Below are positions 19,018-29,875 of a stretch of 64,000 nucleotides of DNA, one piece after another (positions within the stretch are counted from its first letter, which is position 1; the number at the start of each line of letters is the position of its first letter). Below the pieces are notes generated by a model that worked only from the letters and a program-made list of their open reading frames with translations, did no database searches and was not told where the DNA came from. The DNA is from Methylotenera sp. (GTDB lineage Bacteria; Pseudomonadota; Gammaproteobacteria; Burkholderiales; Methylophilaceae). The stretch is taken from assembly GCF_029945705.1 (NCBI RefSeq), contig NZ_JAQSDC010000056.1, forward strand, positions 1-64,000, given 5' to 3'. The translations under genes were made by a program, and so were the position numbers.

Positions 19018-19509
19018 ATGACAAGTTTTGATTATGTAGCACTCGCTATCATTGGTTTTTCCATCATATTAAGCGTGATGCGTGGTTTTTTTAGAGAAGC
19101 ATTGGCAATTCTAGGTTGGGTAGCCGCTTTTGTAACGGCTAAAACTTATGCAAGTCAGATTCTGCCAATGATGCCAGAGGATATACCAACCGAGTCGCTA
19201 CGTATATTGGCTGCATTTTTAGTTTTGTTTTTTGCCACTTTGCTAGTTGCCAGTTTGTTAGCTATTGCACTTTCATCTGTTTTTAAAAAAATGGGGCTGG
19301 GCTGGCTTAATAGACTGTTAGGTGCTTTTTTTGGTTTGGCGCGTGGATTATTAATTGTATGTATTGTTGTATTTTTAGCGGGACTTACCGAATTGCCCAA
19401 TGATGCACGCTGGCGAAATGCCATGTTTAGCGCACCACTTGAAGCATTGGTTGTCAGTATGTTGCCGTGGGTGCCGATAAGCATTGCTAAGCATGTTAAA
19501 TACGATTAA
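19018..19509 (+). CDS. cvpA: CvpA family membrane protein
   Basis: CvpA is an inner-membrane protein linked in E. coli to colicin V export and bile/envelope phenotypes. Its biochemical role is unclear. The 163-residue protein has four hydrophobic segments (about 4-24, 28-45, 62-85, 105-125) and the family patterns DYVALAIIGFSIILSVMRGF and GLARGLL. It sits directly before purF, its usual neighbour. Confidence 0.9.
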   Translation: MTSFDYVALAIIGFSIILSVMRGFFREALAILGWVAAFVTAKTYASQILPMMPEDIPTESLRILAAFLVLFFATLLVASLLAIALSSVFKKMGLGWLNRLLGAFFGLARGLLIVCIVVFLAGLTELPNDARWRNAMFSAPLEALVVSMLPWVPISIAKHVKYD

Positions 19510-19615
19510 ATTAGCTAAAGTTAATTTACATCTTAAGACTTGAATAGCTGCATCAAGGCCTACATCTTAGAACTATAGAATTTTTAATTAGAATTAATCA
19601 CTTAAGGCTTTCTTC

Positions 19616-21172
19616 ATGTGCGGAATCATAGGCATTGTAGGTAAAAATCCAGTTAACCAATTATTGTATGACGGTTTGTTAGTGTTGCAACACCGCGGTC
19701 AGGATGCTGCAGGCATTGTAACTACCGATGGCAATACGTTCTTCATGCATAAAAACAATGGCTTAGTGAAAGATGTGTTTCAAACGCGTCATATGCGCAG
19801 CTTGATTGGAAATGTGGGTATCGCTCATGTTCGTTACCCAACTGCAGGCTCTTCTAGCGCAGCTGAAGCTCAACCTTTCTATGTGAACTCTCCGTTTGGC
19901 ATCGTGCTTGGACACAATGGTAACTTGACCAACTCACAGCAACTAAAATCAGAAATGTTTCGTCAAGATTTACGCCATATCAATACCAATTCAGACTCTG
20001 AAGTTTTGCTGAATGTCTTGGCGCACGAAATTGAGAAAACCTCGCGCAATGCCGTATTAAACACAGATATGGCTTTCGATGCAGTGTCTGCATTGCACAA
20101 GCGCTGTAAAGGTGCCTATGCCGTAGTGGCGATGATTGCTAATTTTGGTTTGTTAGCGTTCCGTGATCCAAATGGTATTCGTCCATTAGTGATTGGTAAG
20201 CTTGAAACTGCACTAGGTACGGAATATATCGTGGCTTCAGAAAGCGTTGCGCTGGATGTACTGGGTTTCCAAATGGTGCGCGATGTAGCGCCAGGCGAAG
20301 CAGTTTTTATTGATATGGAAGGTAATTTTTTTTCACGTCAATGTTCAGATGAAGCGAAACTCAACCCTTGTATTTTTGAGTATGTTTATCTAGCTCGCCC
20401 TGATTCAGTGATTGATGGCGTTTCGGTTTACCAAACACGTTTAGATATGGGCAAAAGTCTTGCTGAGAAAATCAAACGTGAATGGTCTGATAAAAAAATT
20501 GATGTGGTGATTCCAATTCCAGATACCAGTCGCCCAAGTGCCTTGCAATTAGGGATTGCTTTAGGTTTGGACTATCGTGAAGGCTTCATTAAAAATCGTT
20601 ACATTGGCCGTACGTTTATTATGCCAGGCCAAGCACTACGTAAGAAATCAGTACGCCAAAAACTAAATCCAATTGGTATAGAGTTTAAAGGTAAAAACGT
20701 CTTGTTAGTTGATGACTCTATCGTTCGTGGTACAACGTCACAACAAATTGTACAGATGGCGCGTGATGCAGGTGCGAATAAGGTCTATTTTGCTTCTGCG
20801 GCACCTCCAGTCAGGTTTCCAAATGTGTATGGTATTGATATGCCTAGCCGCGATGAATTACTGGCTACAGATCGAACTGACGAACAAATCTGCCAAGAAA
20901 TTGGTGCGGATGCCTTGATTTATCAAGACTTAGATGCGCTGATAGAAGATGTTAAATTAAGTAATCCGCATATTAAAAACTTTGATTGCTCATGTTTTGA
21001 CGGTAAATATGTGACGGGCGACATTAATGAAGCTTACTTAAATAATATTGAGACTGCGCGCGGCGACATGAATAAAAAGCAAAAGCCAGCAAACTCAAGC
21101 ACGCAGATGGATCTAAATCTGATTGATAGTTTCGATAATGAGCCTGCTGAAGAGGCGACGGAAGTTAGCTAG
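19616..21172 (+). CDS. purF: Amidophosphoribosyltransferase
   Basis: PurF makes 5-phosphoribosylamine from PRPP and glutamine, the first purine step. The 518-residue protein has the N-terminal nucleophile Cys2 in MCGIIGIVG, the Ntn amidase motifs [11 protein letters not shown] and HNGNLTN, and the C-terminal PRPP loop [13 protein letters not shown]. The last 40 residues are a polar acidic tail. A terminator follows about 130 bp downstream. Confidence 0.97.
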   Translation: MCGIIGIVGKNPVNQLLYDGLLVLQHRGQDAAGIVTTDGNTFFMHKNNGLVKDVFQTRHMRSLIGNVGIAHVRYPTAGSSSAAEAQPFYVNSPFGIVLGHNGNLTNSQQLKSEMFRQDLRHINTNSDSEVLLNVLAHEIEKTSRNAVLNTDMAFDAVSALHKRCKGAYAVVAMIANFGLLAFRDPNGIRPLVIGKLETALGTEYIVASESVALDVLGFQMVRDVAPGEAVFIDMEGNFFSRQCSDEAKLNPCIFEYVYLARPDSVIDGVSVYQTRLDMGKSLAEKIKREWSDKKIDVVIPIPDTSRPSALQLGIALGLDYREGFIKNRYIGRTFIMPGQALRKKSVRQKLNPIGIEFKGKNVLLVDDSIVRGTTSQQIVQMARDAGANKVYFASAAPPVRFPNVYGIDMPSRDELLATDRTDEQICQEIGADALIYQDLDALIEDVKLSNPHIKNFDCSCFDGKYVTGDINEAYLNNIETARGDMNKKQKPANSSTQMDLNLIDSFDNEPAEEATEVS

Positions 21173-21304
21173 ATTTAAATGCAAATGCATCTTGACCATA
21201 CTGCTTCACAGGTCTAATATCAAATTGCGCTGATTTGAGTGACTTAGCTTAATCAAGGTCTTACTCAGCTTGCGGGCGCATAATAAATACAGCTAAAGCG
21301 AGTT

Positions 21305-21346
21305 TAAAAAAGAACCCGTTTTGGCTAAAGCTTAAACGGGTTTTTT
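21305..21346 (+). terminator. Rho-independent terminator between purF and metZ
   Basis: AACCCGTTT (21313-21321) pairs with AAACGGGTT (21334-21342), flanked by A-rich and T-rich runs. The 12-nt loop can pair further (GGCT/AGCTT region). It ends the folC-purF transcript. Confidence 0.85.
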
Positions 21347-21395
21347 AATGCCCAAAAGAAATGATATAAGTAGCGCTAATTGAAATGAGAGTGAA

Positions 21396-22580
21396 ATGAA
21401 TAAACAATACCACCCAGAAACCTTAAGCGTACGCGCGGGTAACGAGATGACCGAGTTCGGTGAAAACTCTGAAGCCTTGTTTTTGAATTCTAGTTTTAGA
21501 TTTAACAGTGCGGCTCAAGCAGCGGCGCGTTTCGGCGGTACTGAGCCTGGTAATATTTACTCGAGATTTACCAATCCAACTGTCACCATGTTTCAAAATA
21601 AACTAGCTGCCTTAGAAGGCGCAGAGCAGTGCGTGGCTACCTCAAGCGGTATGTCGGCGATTTTAGCTTGCGTCATGGGTTTATGTAATGCTGGCGACCA
21701 TCTTGTCGCTTCACGTAGTATCTTTGGTACTAGCGTTCAGTTATTTAGCAATATCATGGCACGCTGGGGTTTGCAGGTGACTTATGTTTCGTTAACGAAC
21801 CCTGCTGAATGGCAAGCGGCTGTCACGCCAAAAACTAAACTGTTTTTTGTGGAAACGCCATCAAACCCAATGACGGAGGTTGGTGATATTCGTGTCTTGG
21901 CTGATATTGCACATCAAGCTGGTGCCTATCTCGTGGTAGATAATTGTTTCTGTACACCTGCAGTTCAGCGGCCTCTTGAATTAGGTGCTGATATTATCAT
22001 CCACTCAGCCACTAAATATATCGATGGGCAGGGTAGATGTTTAGGTGGTGCTGTACTTGGCAGCAAGGCGCTGATGGAGCCTGTTTATGGCTTTTTGCGC
22101 ACCGCAGGTGTGACCATGAGCGCATTTAATGCTTGGGTGTTTTTAAAGGGTTTAGAAACTTTATTCATTCGTATGGAAGCGCATGCTAAGAATGCACTTG
22201 CATTGGCAACATGGTTAGAAGCACAACCACAGGTGGCGCGTGTCTTTTACCCAGGTTTGAAATCACATCCACAGCATGCACTCGCTATGCAGCAACAGAG
22301 CAATGGTGGCGGTATAGTGAGTTTTGAAGTTAAGCCAAAAACTGGTCAAACAGCTCAAGAAGCCGCATGGGCGCTGATTGATGCCACCAAGTTGATTTCG
22401 ATAACAGCAAATTTAGGTGATGCCAAAAGCACCATCACGCATCCAGCGACTACTACGCATAGTCGCGTAACAGCTGATGCGCGTGCAGCCGCTGGAATTC
22501 AAGATGGTTTGGTGAGAATTGCTGTTGGATTAGAGCATGTTGAAGACTTAAAAGCTGACTTGTTTTTACTTACAAAATAG
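21396..22580 (+). CDS. metZ: O-succinylhomoserine sulfhydrylase
   Basis: MetZ makes homocysteine directly from O-succinylhomoserine and sulfide. This ties the sulfide output of the cys genes at 36-42 kb to methionine. The 394-residue PLP enzyme has YSRFTNPT, ATSSGMSAI, the cofactor Asp in VVDNCFCTP, and the PLP lysine in HSATKYIDGQGR. The family branch (OSHS versus cystathionine synthase) is judged from resemblance to proteobacterial MetZ and its place after purF. It has its own upstream region of about 50 bp after the terminator. Confidence 0.88.
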   Translation: MNKQYHPETLSVRAGNEMTEFGENSEALFLNSSFRFNSAAQAAARFGGTEPGNIYSRFTNPTVTMFQNKLAALEGAEQCVATSSGMSAILACVMGLCNAGDHLVASRSIFGTSVQLFSNIMARWGLQVTYVSLTNPAEWQAAVTPKTKLFFVETPSNPMTEVGDIRVLADIAHQAGAYLVVDNCFCTPAVQRPLELGADIIIHSATKYIDGQGRCLGGAVLGSKALMEPVYGFLRTAGVTMSAFNAWVFLKGLETLFIRMEAHAKNALALATWLEAQPQVARVFYPGLKSHPQHALAMQQQSNGGGIVSFEVKPKTGQTAQEAAWALIDATKLISITANLGDAKSTITHPATTTHSRVTADARAAAGIQDGLVRIAVGLEHVEDLKADLFLLTK

Positions 22581-22582
22581 CA

Positions 22583-22621
22583 CTTACAATACTTGCTCAA
22601 CGCTAGAGTAGGTATTGTAAG
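22583..22621. terminator. Long hairpin after metZ
   Basis: CTTACAATAC (22583-22592) and GTATTGTAAG (22612-22621) are perfect 10-bp complements, starting 2 bp after the metZ stop. The 19-nt loop can add a CTC/GAG pair. No T-run follows, so it may be a transcript-end stabiliser rather than an intrinsic terminator. Confidence 0.45.
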
Positions 22622-22714
22622 CAGCTAATCGTTAATCACTGTTAGCGCTACTAATTTGCACTCTTTTTGTGCTAAAATAATGGCACATAAAAACCATTAA
22701 AAGTTAGTTCGCAC

Positions 22715-25378
22715 ATGGATCAATTCGCTAAAGAAACCCTACCTATAAGCTTAGAAGATGAGATGCGTAGATCGTATCTCGATTACGCAATGAGTGTTAT
22801 CGTAGGGCGCGCTTTACCGGATGTTCGTGATGGTTTAAAGCCAGTTCATCGTCGCGTTTTATTTGCGATGCATGAGCTTTCAAACGACTACAATAAACCC
22901 TACAAAAAATCTGCGCGTATCGTGGGTGATGTCATCGGTAAGTACCATCCACATGGCGACACGGCTGTTTACGATACTATCGTTCGTATGGCGCAGGACT
23001 TCTCGTTGCGCTACATGCTTGTCGATGGTCAAGGTAACTTCGGTTCTGTCGATGGTGATAACGCTGCGGCGATGCGATATACAGAAATCCGTATGTCGAA
23101 AATCGCGCATGAATTGTTAGCTGATATTGACAAAGAAACCGTTGATTTTGGCCCTAACTACGATGGCAGCGAACATGAGCCGCTCATCATGCCTGCACGC
23201 ATTCCCAATCTGCTGATTAACGGTAGTTCTGGTATTGCTGTGGGTATGGCCACTAATATTCCCCCGCATAATATCAATGAAGTATTGGACGCCTGCTTTG
23301 CGCTGCTTAAAGACCCCGAAATGGGTATTGAAGAACTCATTGAATTAGTGCCAGCGCCAGACTTCCCGACCGCGGGTATTATTTACGGCACAGTGGGTGT
23401 TAAAGAAGGTTATCGCACGGGTCGTGGACGTGTGGTGATGCGTGGTCGCACACACGTTGAAGATTTAGAGCGTGGTGGTCGCCAAGCTTTGATTGTTGAT
23501 GAACTTCCGTATCAAGTGAATAAAAAGACCTTTGTTGAAAAAATCGCTGAATTGGTCAACGAGAAGAAAATCGAAGGCATTTCTGATTTGCGCGATGAGT
23601 CAGACAAGTCGGGTATGCGTGTTGTGATTGAGCTTAAACGTGGCGAGATTGCAGAAGTTGTATTGAATAACCTATACAAACAAACGCAATTGCAGGACAC
23701 GTTTGGTATGAATATGGTGGCCTTGTTAGATGGTCAACCACGTTTGCTCAACCTAAAACAAATGTTAGAGGCGTTCTTGCGCCACAGGCGTGAAGTTATT
23801 ACACGCCGTACTGTGTTTGAATTGAAAAAAGCACGTGCACGCGGTCACATCTTAGAAGGTTTAGCCGTTGCACTTGCAAACGTGGACGAGATGATTGCTA
23901 TCATCAAAGCCGCACCAACACCGCCAGAAGCAAAAGTGGCTTTGATGGCAAAAGCTTGGAAATCACCAGTGGTTGAAGAAATGCTTAAACGTGCGGCGAT
24001 GGAAGCTTCACGCCCAGAAGGTTTAAGTGTCGAGTTTGGTTTGATGCCAAATGGCTATCATTTAAGTGATGTACAAGCGCAAGAAATCTTGCAAATGCGC
24101 TTGCAACGCTTAACTGGTCTTGAGCAAGATAAAGTTGTCAGTGAGTATAAAGAAGTCATGGATATTATTGCTGACTTACTAGATATTTTGGCAACGCCAG
24201 CGCGTGTGACGGCCATTATTAACGATGAGTTAACTGAAATTCGTAAGCAATTTGGCGACAAACGCCGTAGTGAAATTGTAGTAAATGCACAAGATTTATC
24301 TTTAGAAGACTTTATCACCCCGCAAGATGTGGTTGTAACTCTTTCTCATACAGGCTATGTGAAATCGCAACCACTTGATGAGTATCGTGCACAGCGCCGT
24401 GGTGGTCGTGGTAAACAAGCGGCACAAACTAAAGAAGATGACTTTATTGACAAGATGTTTGTTGCAAATACGCATGATTTCATCTTGTGTTTTAGTAGTC
24501 TCGGTCAAGTCTATTGGTTGAAAGTTTACGAAGTGCCGCAAGGTAGCCGCACTGGCCGTGGTAAACCGATTGTGAACTTATTCCCGCTTGAAGAGGGCGA
24601 GAAAATTAATGCGATTCTTTCAGTAAAAGAGTTTGACGAAAATCACTTTATTTTCATGGCAACATCACAAGGTACCGTTAAGAAAACGCCGTTGTCTGAT
24701 TTTGCAAACCCACGTAAATCAGGCATTATCGCCATCAACTTAGATGAAGATGACTTCTTGATTGGTGCTGAAATCACCAACGGCGCTAATGATGTTATTT
24801 TGGTTTCAAACGGCGGTAAAGCGGTTTGGTTTAGTGAAGATGATGTGCGCTCGATGGGTCGAGCTACTCGCGGTGTTCGCGGTATGAAATTGGCTGACAA
24901 TCAACAAGTACTGTCATTATTGATTGCTGATAATGATCAACAGTCTGTCTTAGTGGCTACTGAAAATGGCTATGGAAAACGTACTGTGCTTGCGGATTTC
25001 CGTCATTCTGGCCGAGGCACGCAGGGTGTTAAAGCGATTGCTATCAGTGAGCGTAATGGCTTGGTCGTGGCGGCTAAATTGGTCAACGAAGACGATGAAA
25101 TTATGCTGATTACCACTGGTGGCGTATTGATTCGCACCCGTGTGAAAGAGATTCGTGAATTAGGCCGCGCAACACAAGGTGTCACGTTGATTAATCTAGG
25201 TGAAGGTGAGAAACTTTCTGGACTTGAGAAAATTGTTGAATCTGACGATCCTGAATTACCTGAATCAGAAGTTGATGCAGATATGGATGCAACAGTAGAG
25301 TTAGATGAGGTGGTTGAATCTAATTCAGAGCTTGAATCTGATGCAAATGAAGATACAGAAGCAGACGATAACGCTTAA
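22715..25378 (+). CDS. gyrA: DNA gyrase subunit A
   Basis: GyrA is the DNA-breaking subunit of gyrase. The 887-residue protein has the catalytic Tyr122 in [11 protein letters not shown] and the quinolone-region sequence [16 protein letters not shown], with Thr83 and Asp87 in E. coli numbering. The GyrA box QRRGGRGK opens the C-terminal beta-pinwheel. The last 45 or so residues are a strongly acidic tail rich in Glu/Asp. Thr83 is the wild-type residue in some proteobacteria, so it is not by itself a resistance mutation. Confidence 0.98.
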   Translation: MDQFAKETLPISLEDEMRRSYLDYAMSVIVGRALPDVRDGLKPVHRRVLFAMHELSNDYNKPYKKSARIVGDVIGKYHPHGDTAVYDTIVRMAQDFSLRYMLVDGQGNFGSVDGDNAAAMRYTEIRMSKIAHELLADIDKETVDFGPNYDGSEHEPLIMPARIPNLLINGSSGIAVGMATNIPPHNINEVLDACFALLKDPEMGIEELIELVPAPDFPTAGIIYGTVGVKEGYRTGRGRVVMRGRTHVEDLERGGRQALIVDELPYQVNKKTFVEKIAELVNEKKIEGISDLRDESDKSGMRVVIELKRGEIAEVVLNNLYKQTQLQDTFGMNMVALLDGQPRLLNLKQMLEAFLRHRREVITRRTVFELKKARARGHILEGLAVALANVDEMIAIIKAAPTPPEAKVALMAKAWKSPVVEEMLKRAAMEASRPEGLSVEFGLMPNGYHLSDVQAQEILQMRLQRLTGLEQDKVVSEYKEVMDIIADLLDILATPARVTAIINDELTEIRKQFGDKRRSEIVVNAQDLSLEDFITPQDVVVTLSHTGYVKSQPLDEYRAQRRGGRGKQAAQTKEDDFIDKMFVANTHDFILCFSSLGQVYWLKVYEVPQGSRTGRGKPIVNLFPLEEGEKINAILSVKEFDENHFIFMATSQGTVKKTPLSDFANPRKSGIIAINLDEDDFLIGAEITNGANDVILVSNGGKAVWFSEDDVRSMGRATRGVRGMKLADNQQVLSLLIADNDQQSVLVATENGYGKRTVLADFRHSGRGTQGVKAIAISERNGLVVAAKLVNEDDEIMLITTGGVLIRTRVKEIRELGRATQGVTLINLGEGEKLSGLEKIVESDDPELPESEVDADMDATVELDEVVESNSELESDANEDTEADDNA

Positions 25379-25428
25379 TTTTATAAAAAGCTTCATGATA
25401 AAAAACTTCAAATAAAGAATTATTCATA

Positions 25429-26511
25429 ATGACTCAGATTTTTAATTTTTCTGCAGGTCCTGCAGTTTTACCCAAACCTGTATTAGCGCGTGCTCAAGCA
25501 GAAATGCTGGATTGGCATGGCTCTGGCATGAGTGTGATGGAAATGTCGCATCGCGGTAAAGAGTTTATGAGTATTCTGGCTAAAACTGAGGCTGATTTAC
25601 GTACGCTGTTGAATATTCCAAACAATTACAAAGTATTGTTTTTGCAAGGCGGTGCGATTGCTGAAAATGCGATGATCCCACTGAATTTACTTAACGGCAA
25701 AGCCGCAGATTATGCTGTGACGGGCGGTTGGAGTAAACGCAGTGTTGAGGACGCCAGTGCGTATGGAAAAATTAATGTAGTTGCCAGTACAGAGGCTGAT
25801 AAATATACTTACGTGCCTGAATTCTCTAGCTGGAAACTTAACAAAGATGCAGCTTATTTGCATATTTGTACCAATGAAACCATGAGTGGCGTTGAGTTTC
25901 TTGATTTACCCAACACCAATGGCGTGCCTATTGTCGCGGATATGTCTTCACACATTCTTTCGCGTGAAATTGATGTAAGCCAATACGGTGTGATTTACGG
26001 TGGCGCGCAAAAAAATATCGGCCCAGCAGGTTTGTGTATAGTGATTGTGCGGGAAGATTTGCTTGATAGCGCTTCATCACTAACGCCAGCTGTATTCAAT
26101 TGGAAAACACAGGCTGAAAATCAGTCTATGATTAATACGCCGCCTACTTATAGTATTTATATCGCGGGTTTGGTATTTGAGTGGTTGATTGAACAGGGTG
26201 GAGTGGCTGCTATTGAGGAGGTCAATATAGCTAAAGCTAAGTTACTTTACGACTATATTGATTCAACAGATTTTTATGTGAATCATGTTGCATTAAAAAA
26301 TCGTTCACGCATGAATATTCCTTTCTATTTGAAAGACGAATCATTAAATGATGCCTTTTTGCAAGGTGCGCAGGAAAATAGTTTATTGCAACTTAAAGGT
26401 CATCGTGCCGTGGGAGGCATGCGAGCCAGTATTTACAATGCAATGCCGATTGAAGGTTTGCAGGCACTAGTTGCTTATATGAAAGTTTTTGAAAGCAAAC
26501 ATTCGGCATGA
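25429..26511 (+). CDS. serC: Phosphoserine aminotransferase
   Basis: SerC transaminates 3-phosphohydroxypyruvate for serine (and pyridoxine) synthesis. The 360-residue class V aminotransferase has FNFSAGPAVLP, the phosphate-site segment FLQGGA, and the PLP lysine in YGGAQKNIGPAG. Its last codons overlap the pheA start by 4 bp (ATGA), showing translational coupling. The gyrA-serC-pheA-hisC order is common in betaproteobacteria. Confidence 0.97.
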   Translation: MTQIFNFSAGPAVLPKPVLARAQAEMLDWHGSGMSVMEMSHRGKEFMSILAKTEADLRTLLNIPNNYKVLFLQGGAIAENAMIPLNLLNGKAADYAVTGGWSKRSVEDASAYGKINVVASTEADKYTYVPEFSSWKLNKDAAYLHICTNETMSGVEFLDLPNTNGVPIVADMSSHILSREIDVSQYGVIYGGAQKNIGPAGLCIVIVREDLLDSASSLTPAVFNWKTQAENQSMINTPPTYSIYIAGLVFEWLIEQGGVAAIEEVNIAKAKLLYDYIDSTDFYVNHVALKNRSRMNIPFYLKDESLNDAFLQGAQENSLLQLKGHRAVGGMRASIYNAMPIEGLQALVAYMKVFESKHSA

Positions 26512-27590
26512 GCGAACAACTTAAACAACATCGCGATCAAATCGATGCCATAGACGAGCAAGTGCTTAAGCTAGTCAACGAGCGGGCAAAACTTGCACGT
26601 GCGATTGGTAGCTTGAAAGATGATGGTGTGATTTATCGGCCAGAACGTGAAGCGCAAGTATTGCGTCGCTTGCAAGCGAACAATCAAGGGCCGCTAGCTA
26701 ACGAGGCTGTAAGTAATATTTTTCGTGCAGTGATGTCAAACTGTCGTGCGCTTGAAAAAGAGCTGTCTATCGCGTTCTTAGGGCCGTTAGGTACTTATAG
26801 TGAAGAAGCCGCACTCAAGCAATTTGGCTTGGGTAGAAGTGCAATAGTTTGCGGTTCAATCGATGAAGTGTTTCGAACAGTTGAGGCTGGTCAAGCAGAT
26901 TACGGTGTCGTGCCAGTTGAAAACTCTACCGAAGGCGCAGTTGGGCTCACGCTAGATTTGCTGTTATCAAGCCCGCTCAAGATTTGTGGTGAAATCACGC
27001 TGCCAATTCATCATTGTTTGCTATCTAAACAAACTGATATTGCTAATATTAGCCACGTGTTTTCACATACGCAATCACTGGCGCAGTGCCATGAGTGGCT
27101 TAATCGCCTCATGCCAAAAGTAACACGTGAAGCGGTGACTAGCAACGCACGCGCAGCACAAATGATTCATGACTTGGTTTCTACTGACGGTACTTTTGCG
27201 GCAGCGATTGCAAGCAAGCGGGCGGCAGAACTCTTTGACTTGAATATACTTGCCGAGAATATTGAAGATGATGCTAAAAACACAACGCGATTTTTAGTGT
27301 TAGGTTCGCACGAAGTAGCACCATCTGGTCAAGATAGAACTTCGCTAGTAATGACATCCAAGAATATCCCAGGCGCTATGGTTCATCTGTTAGAACCATT
27401 ATCAAGGCATGGTGTCAGTATGACTAAGTTCGAATCCCGCCCATCTAAGCAAGGCTTGTGGGATTACGTGTTCTTTGTCGATATTGAAGGTCATCAATAT
27501 GATGCGAAAGTGAAGGCGGCATTAGCTGAATGCTCTGAACGCGCATCTTTCCTCAAGGTGCTGGGTTCCTATCCAGTTGCAGTAATTTAA
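26508..27590 (+). CDS. pheA: Chorismate mutase / prephenate dehydratase (P-protein)
   Basis: The bifunctional protein turns chorismate into prephenate and then phenylpyruvate. It has 360 residues: an AroQ-type mutase at about 1-90 (DQIDAIDEQVLKLVNERAKLA), a dehydratase at about 92-280 (FLGPLGTYSEEAA, VPVENSTEGAVG, NTTRFLVLG) and a C-terminal ACT domain. ESRPS in that ACT domain is the phenylalanine-binding motif, so feedback inhibition by Phe is expected. Confidence 0.96.
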   Translation: MSEQLKQHRDQIDAIDEQVLKLVNERAKLARAIGSLKDDGVIYRPEREAQVLRRLQANNQGPLANEAVSNIFRAVMSNCRALEKELSIAFLGPLGTYSEEAALKQFGLGRSAIVCGSIDEVFRTVEAGQADYGVVPVENSTEGAVGLTLDLLLSSPLKICGEITLPIHHCLLSKQTDIANISHVFSHTQSLAQCHEWLNRLMPKVTREAVTSNARAAQMIHDLVSTDGTFAAAIASKRAAELFDLNILAENIEDDAKNTTRFLVLGSHEVAPSGQDRTSLVMTSKNIPGAMVHLLEPLSRHGVSMTKFESRPSKQGLWDYVFFVDIEGHQYDAKVKAALAECSERASFLKVLGSYPVAVI

Positions 27591-27618
27591 GCAAAATTAA
27601 GTTTTTAAGGTTTCTTGT

Positions 27619-28767
27619 ATGAGTATGTCTAGCAGTAATCAAGCCCACAGTGCTGTGGCAAAGTTAGCCCCTGCGTATATTAAAGCGATTGCGCCATATC
27701 AAGGCGGCAAGCCAATTTCTGAACTTGCACGCGAAATGGGCTTGCAAGTAGAAGATATTGTGAAGCTTGCATCGAATGAGAATCCTTTGGGTATTAGTCC
27801 TAAAGCGGACTATGCTATTCAAGAAGCTTTGCTTGATGTTGCACGCTACCCTGACGGCAATGGTTTTGCTTTGCGTGATGCTGTCAGTCAAAAGTTTAGT
27901 GTTGCGCCGAATCAACTGGTATTTGGTAATGGCTCCAACGATATATTAGAGCTTGCTGCACGTGCTTTTTTAACAGCTGGTTGTGAGGTTATTTACTCTC
28001 AACACGCTTTTGCGGTTTATTCATTAGTCACGCAAGCAACGGGAGCAACAGGCGTGGTTGTGCCAGCTAAAAATTACGGACATGATTTGCCTGCAATGCT
28101 TTCAGAGATTACTACAAAAACACGCATTATATTTATTGCTAACCCGAATAATCCTACAGGGACATTGCTAGGCAAAGCTGAATTACTGGCGTTTTTAAAG
28201 CAAGTGCCAAAAACAGTATTAGTTGTGCTGGATGAAGCTTATGATGAATATTTATCAGCAGCTAATAAATCAGAAGCGATTTCTTGGTTGAATGAGTTTG
28301 ATAATTTAATCATTTCACGCACTTTTTCCAAGGCTTATGGCTTAGCTGGTTTGCGTGTTGGTTTTGGTTTATGTCATGCTGACATTGCTGACTTGATGAA
28401 TCGTGTGCGCCAGCCTTTTAATGTGAATAGTATTGCTCAAGCTGCAGCGGTTGCTTCACTTGCTGACGATGATTTTGTTGAACGCTCTTATGCCTTGAAT
28501 CAAGCTGGTATGGCGCAGTTGACACAAGGCTTTAATAAACTAGGACTGGAATATATTCCATCGTTTGCAAACTTTGTGAGTTTTACCGTGAAGAATAAGT
28601 CGCAAAATGCAGCGCAGGTGAATCAAAAACTATTGCAGAATGGTGTGATTGTGCGTCCAATTGCCAACTATGAAATGCCCGATTATTTACGCGTAAGTAT
28701 TGGGTTATTCAGTGAAAATGCCCGTTTTCTAGAAGTTTTAGAACAAATTTTAAAAAGTAATGATTAA
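27619..28767 (+). CDS. hisC: Histidinol-phosphate / aromatic aminotransferase
   Basis: A class I/II PLP aminotransferase of 382 residues with ASNENPLG, NPNNPTGT, and the PLP-lysine motif SRTFSKAYGLAGLRVGFG. Its sequence type is HisC. Its position between pheA and aroG suggests it serves as an aromatic aminotransferase (phenylpyruvate/hydroxyphenylpyruvate) rather than, or besides, histidine synthesis. Another hisC in the histidine operon would support this. The stop codon abuts the aroG ATG. Confidence 0.9.
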   Translation: MSMSSSNQAHSAVAKLAPAYIKAIAPYQGGKPISELAREMGLQVEDIVKLASNENPLGISPKADYAIQEALLDVARYPDGNGFALRDAVSQKFSVAPNQLVFGNGSNDILELAARAFLTAGCEVIYSQHAFAVYSLVTQATGATGVVVPAKNYGHDLPAMLSEITTKTRIIFIANPNNPTGTLLGKAELLAFLKQVPKTVLVVLDEAYDEYLSAANKSEAISWLNEFDNLIISRTFSKAYGLAGLRVGFGLCHADIADLMNRVRQPFNVNSIAQAAAVASLADDDFVERSYALNQAGMAQLTQGFNKLGLEYIPSFANFVSFTVKNKSQNAAQVNQKLLQNGVIVRPIANYEMPDYLRVSIGLFSENARFLEVLEQILKSND

Positions 28768-29838
28768 ATGAGCGAATATAAAAAGCTAGCCACAGACGAT
28801 GTACGCATACGTGAGATAAAGAAGCTAATTACGCCATTAGAGTTATTGGATCGCCTGAAAGAAAGTGCCGATTCAACACAAAACATTTTAGCCACGCGTA
28901 AAGAAATTCACCATATATTACATCAATCTGATGACCGTCTTTTAGTGGTTGTCGGACCATGTTCAATACATGATACCAAAGCGGGTTTGGAATACGCGAA
29001 CCGCTTGATGGAAGTTCGCAAAAATTTGTCACAAGACTTGTTGATTGTGATGCGCGTTTATTTTGAGAAGCCGCGCACGACGGTAGGTTGGAAAGGCTTG
29101 ATTAACGACCCGCATCTTGATGGCAGCTATAAAATTAACGAAGGTTTAGAAATCGCGCGTAAATTTCTACTAGATGTGAATGAGCTTGGCATGCCGGCTG
29201 GCGCGGAGTTTCTAGATATGATTACGCCGCAATATGTGGCTGACTTAGTGAGTTGGGGTGCAATCGGAGCGCGAACAACTGAGTCACAGGTGCATCGCGA
29301 GCTAACCTCTGGTTTGTCTTGCCCAGTCGGTTTCAAAAACGGTACAGATAGCGGAGTCCGTGTAGCTATAGACGCAATTAAAACAGCATCTAGCCCACAT
29401 CACTTTTTGTCTGTGACTAAAGAGGGTCACTCTGCCATATTCTCAACCTCAGGCAATGAAGATTGCCACGTGATTTTGCGTGGTGGTAAAACGCCCAATT
29501 ACGACGCTAAAAGTGTGAAAGAGGCTTGTGAGAACTTGTCTGATGCAGGTCTTGAGCAAATATTAATGATTGATTGCAGTCACGGTAATAGCAGCAAAAA
29601 TTACTTGCGTCAAAAAGACGTGGCGCAAGATATTGCTGCACAATTATCAAACGGTAATCAACATATCATTGGCGTCATGCTGGAGTCGCATTTAAACGAA
29701 GGTCGTCAAGACCATACGCCAGGGTGTGAGTTAGAGTATGGGAAATCAATCACTGACGCTTGTTTAGGTTGGGATGATACAGTTGATATGCTTAATACGC
29801 TTGCTTACGCGGTACGTGTTCGACGCCAGAAAAAGTAA
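28768..29838 (+). CDS. aroG: 3-deoxy-7-phosphoheptulonate synthase
   Basis: Class I DAHP synthase joins phosphoenolpyruvate and erythrose-4-phosphate at the entry to the shikimate pathway. The 356-residue length matches E. coli AroG/F/H. Motifs include LLVVVGPCSIHD, MRVYFEKPRTTVGWKGLIND, GARTTESQ and a metal-site DCSHGNSSKN. Which aromatic amino acid inhibits it cannot be read with certainty. It directly follows hisC with no gap, so both are on one transcript. This puts supply of the PQQ precursor tyrosine next to the PQQ genes. Confidence 0.95.
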   Translation: MSEYKKLATDDVRIREIKKLITPLELLDRLKESADSTQNILATRKEIHHILHQSDDRLLVVVGPCSIHDTKAGLEYANRLMEVRKNLSQDLLIVMRVYFEKPRTTVGWKGLINDPHLDGSYKINEGLEIARKFLLDVNELGMPAGAEFLDMITPQYVADLVSWGAIGARTTESQVHRELTSGLSCPVGFKNGTDSGVRVAIDAIKTASSPHHFLSVTKEGHSAIFSTSGNEDCHVILRGGKTPNYDAKSVKEACENLSDAGLEQILMIDCSHGNSSKNYLRQKDVAQDIAAQLSNGNQHIIGVMLESHLNEGRQDHTPGCELEYGKSITDACLGWDDTVDMLNTLAYAVRVRRQKK

Positions 29839-29850
29839 TTAGCCTGCTCG

Positions 29851-29866
29851 TGATGCTGAGGCATCA
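29851..29866 (+). other. Small hairpin between aroG and the pqqA leader
   Basis: TGATGC, loop TGAG, GCATCA, extendable by a G-T wobble and a C-G pair, starts 13 bp after the aroG stop. No T-run follows. It may mark the 3' end of the aroG transcript or be the first stem of the pqqA leader. Confidence 0.4.
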
Positions 29867-29875
29867 TGAAATTAC

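Noticed and set aside
22656-22683. Possible gyrA promoter TTGCAC with a TAATGG-type -10
   Set aside because: The -10 element is poor at every allowed spacing, so I cannot support a position.
22950-22990. Thr83 in GyrA as a quinolone-resistance change
   Set aside because: Thr at this position is the natural residue in several proteobacteria and Asp87 is intact, so resistance cannot be claimed.
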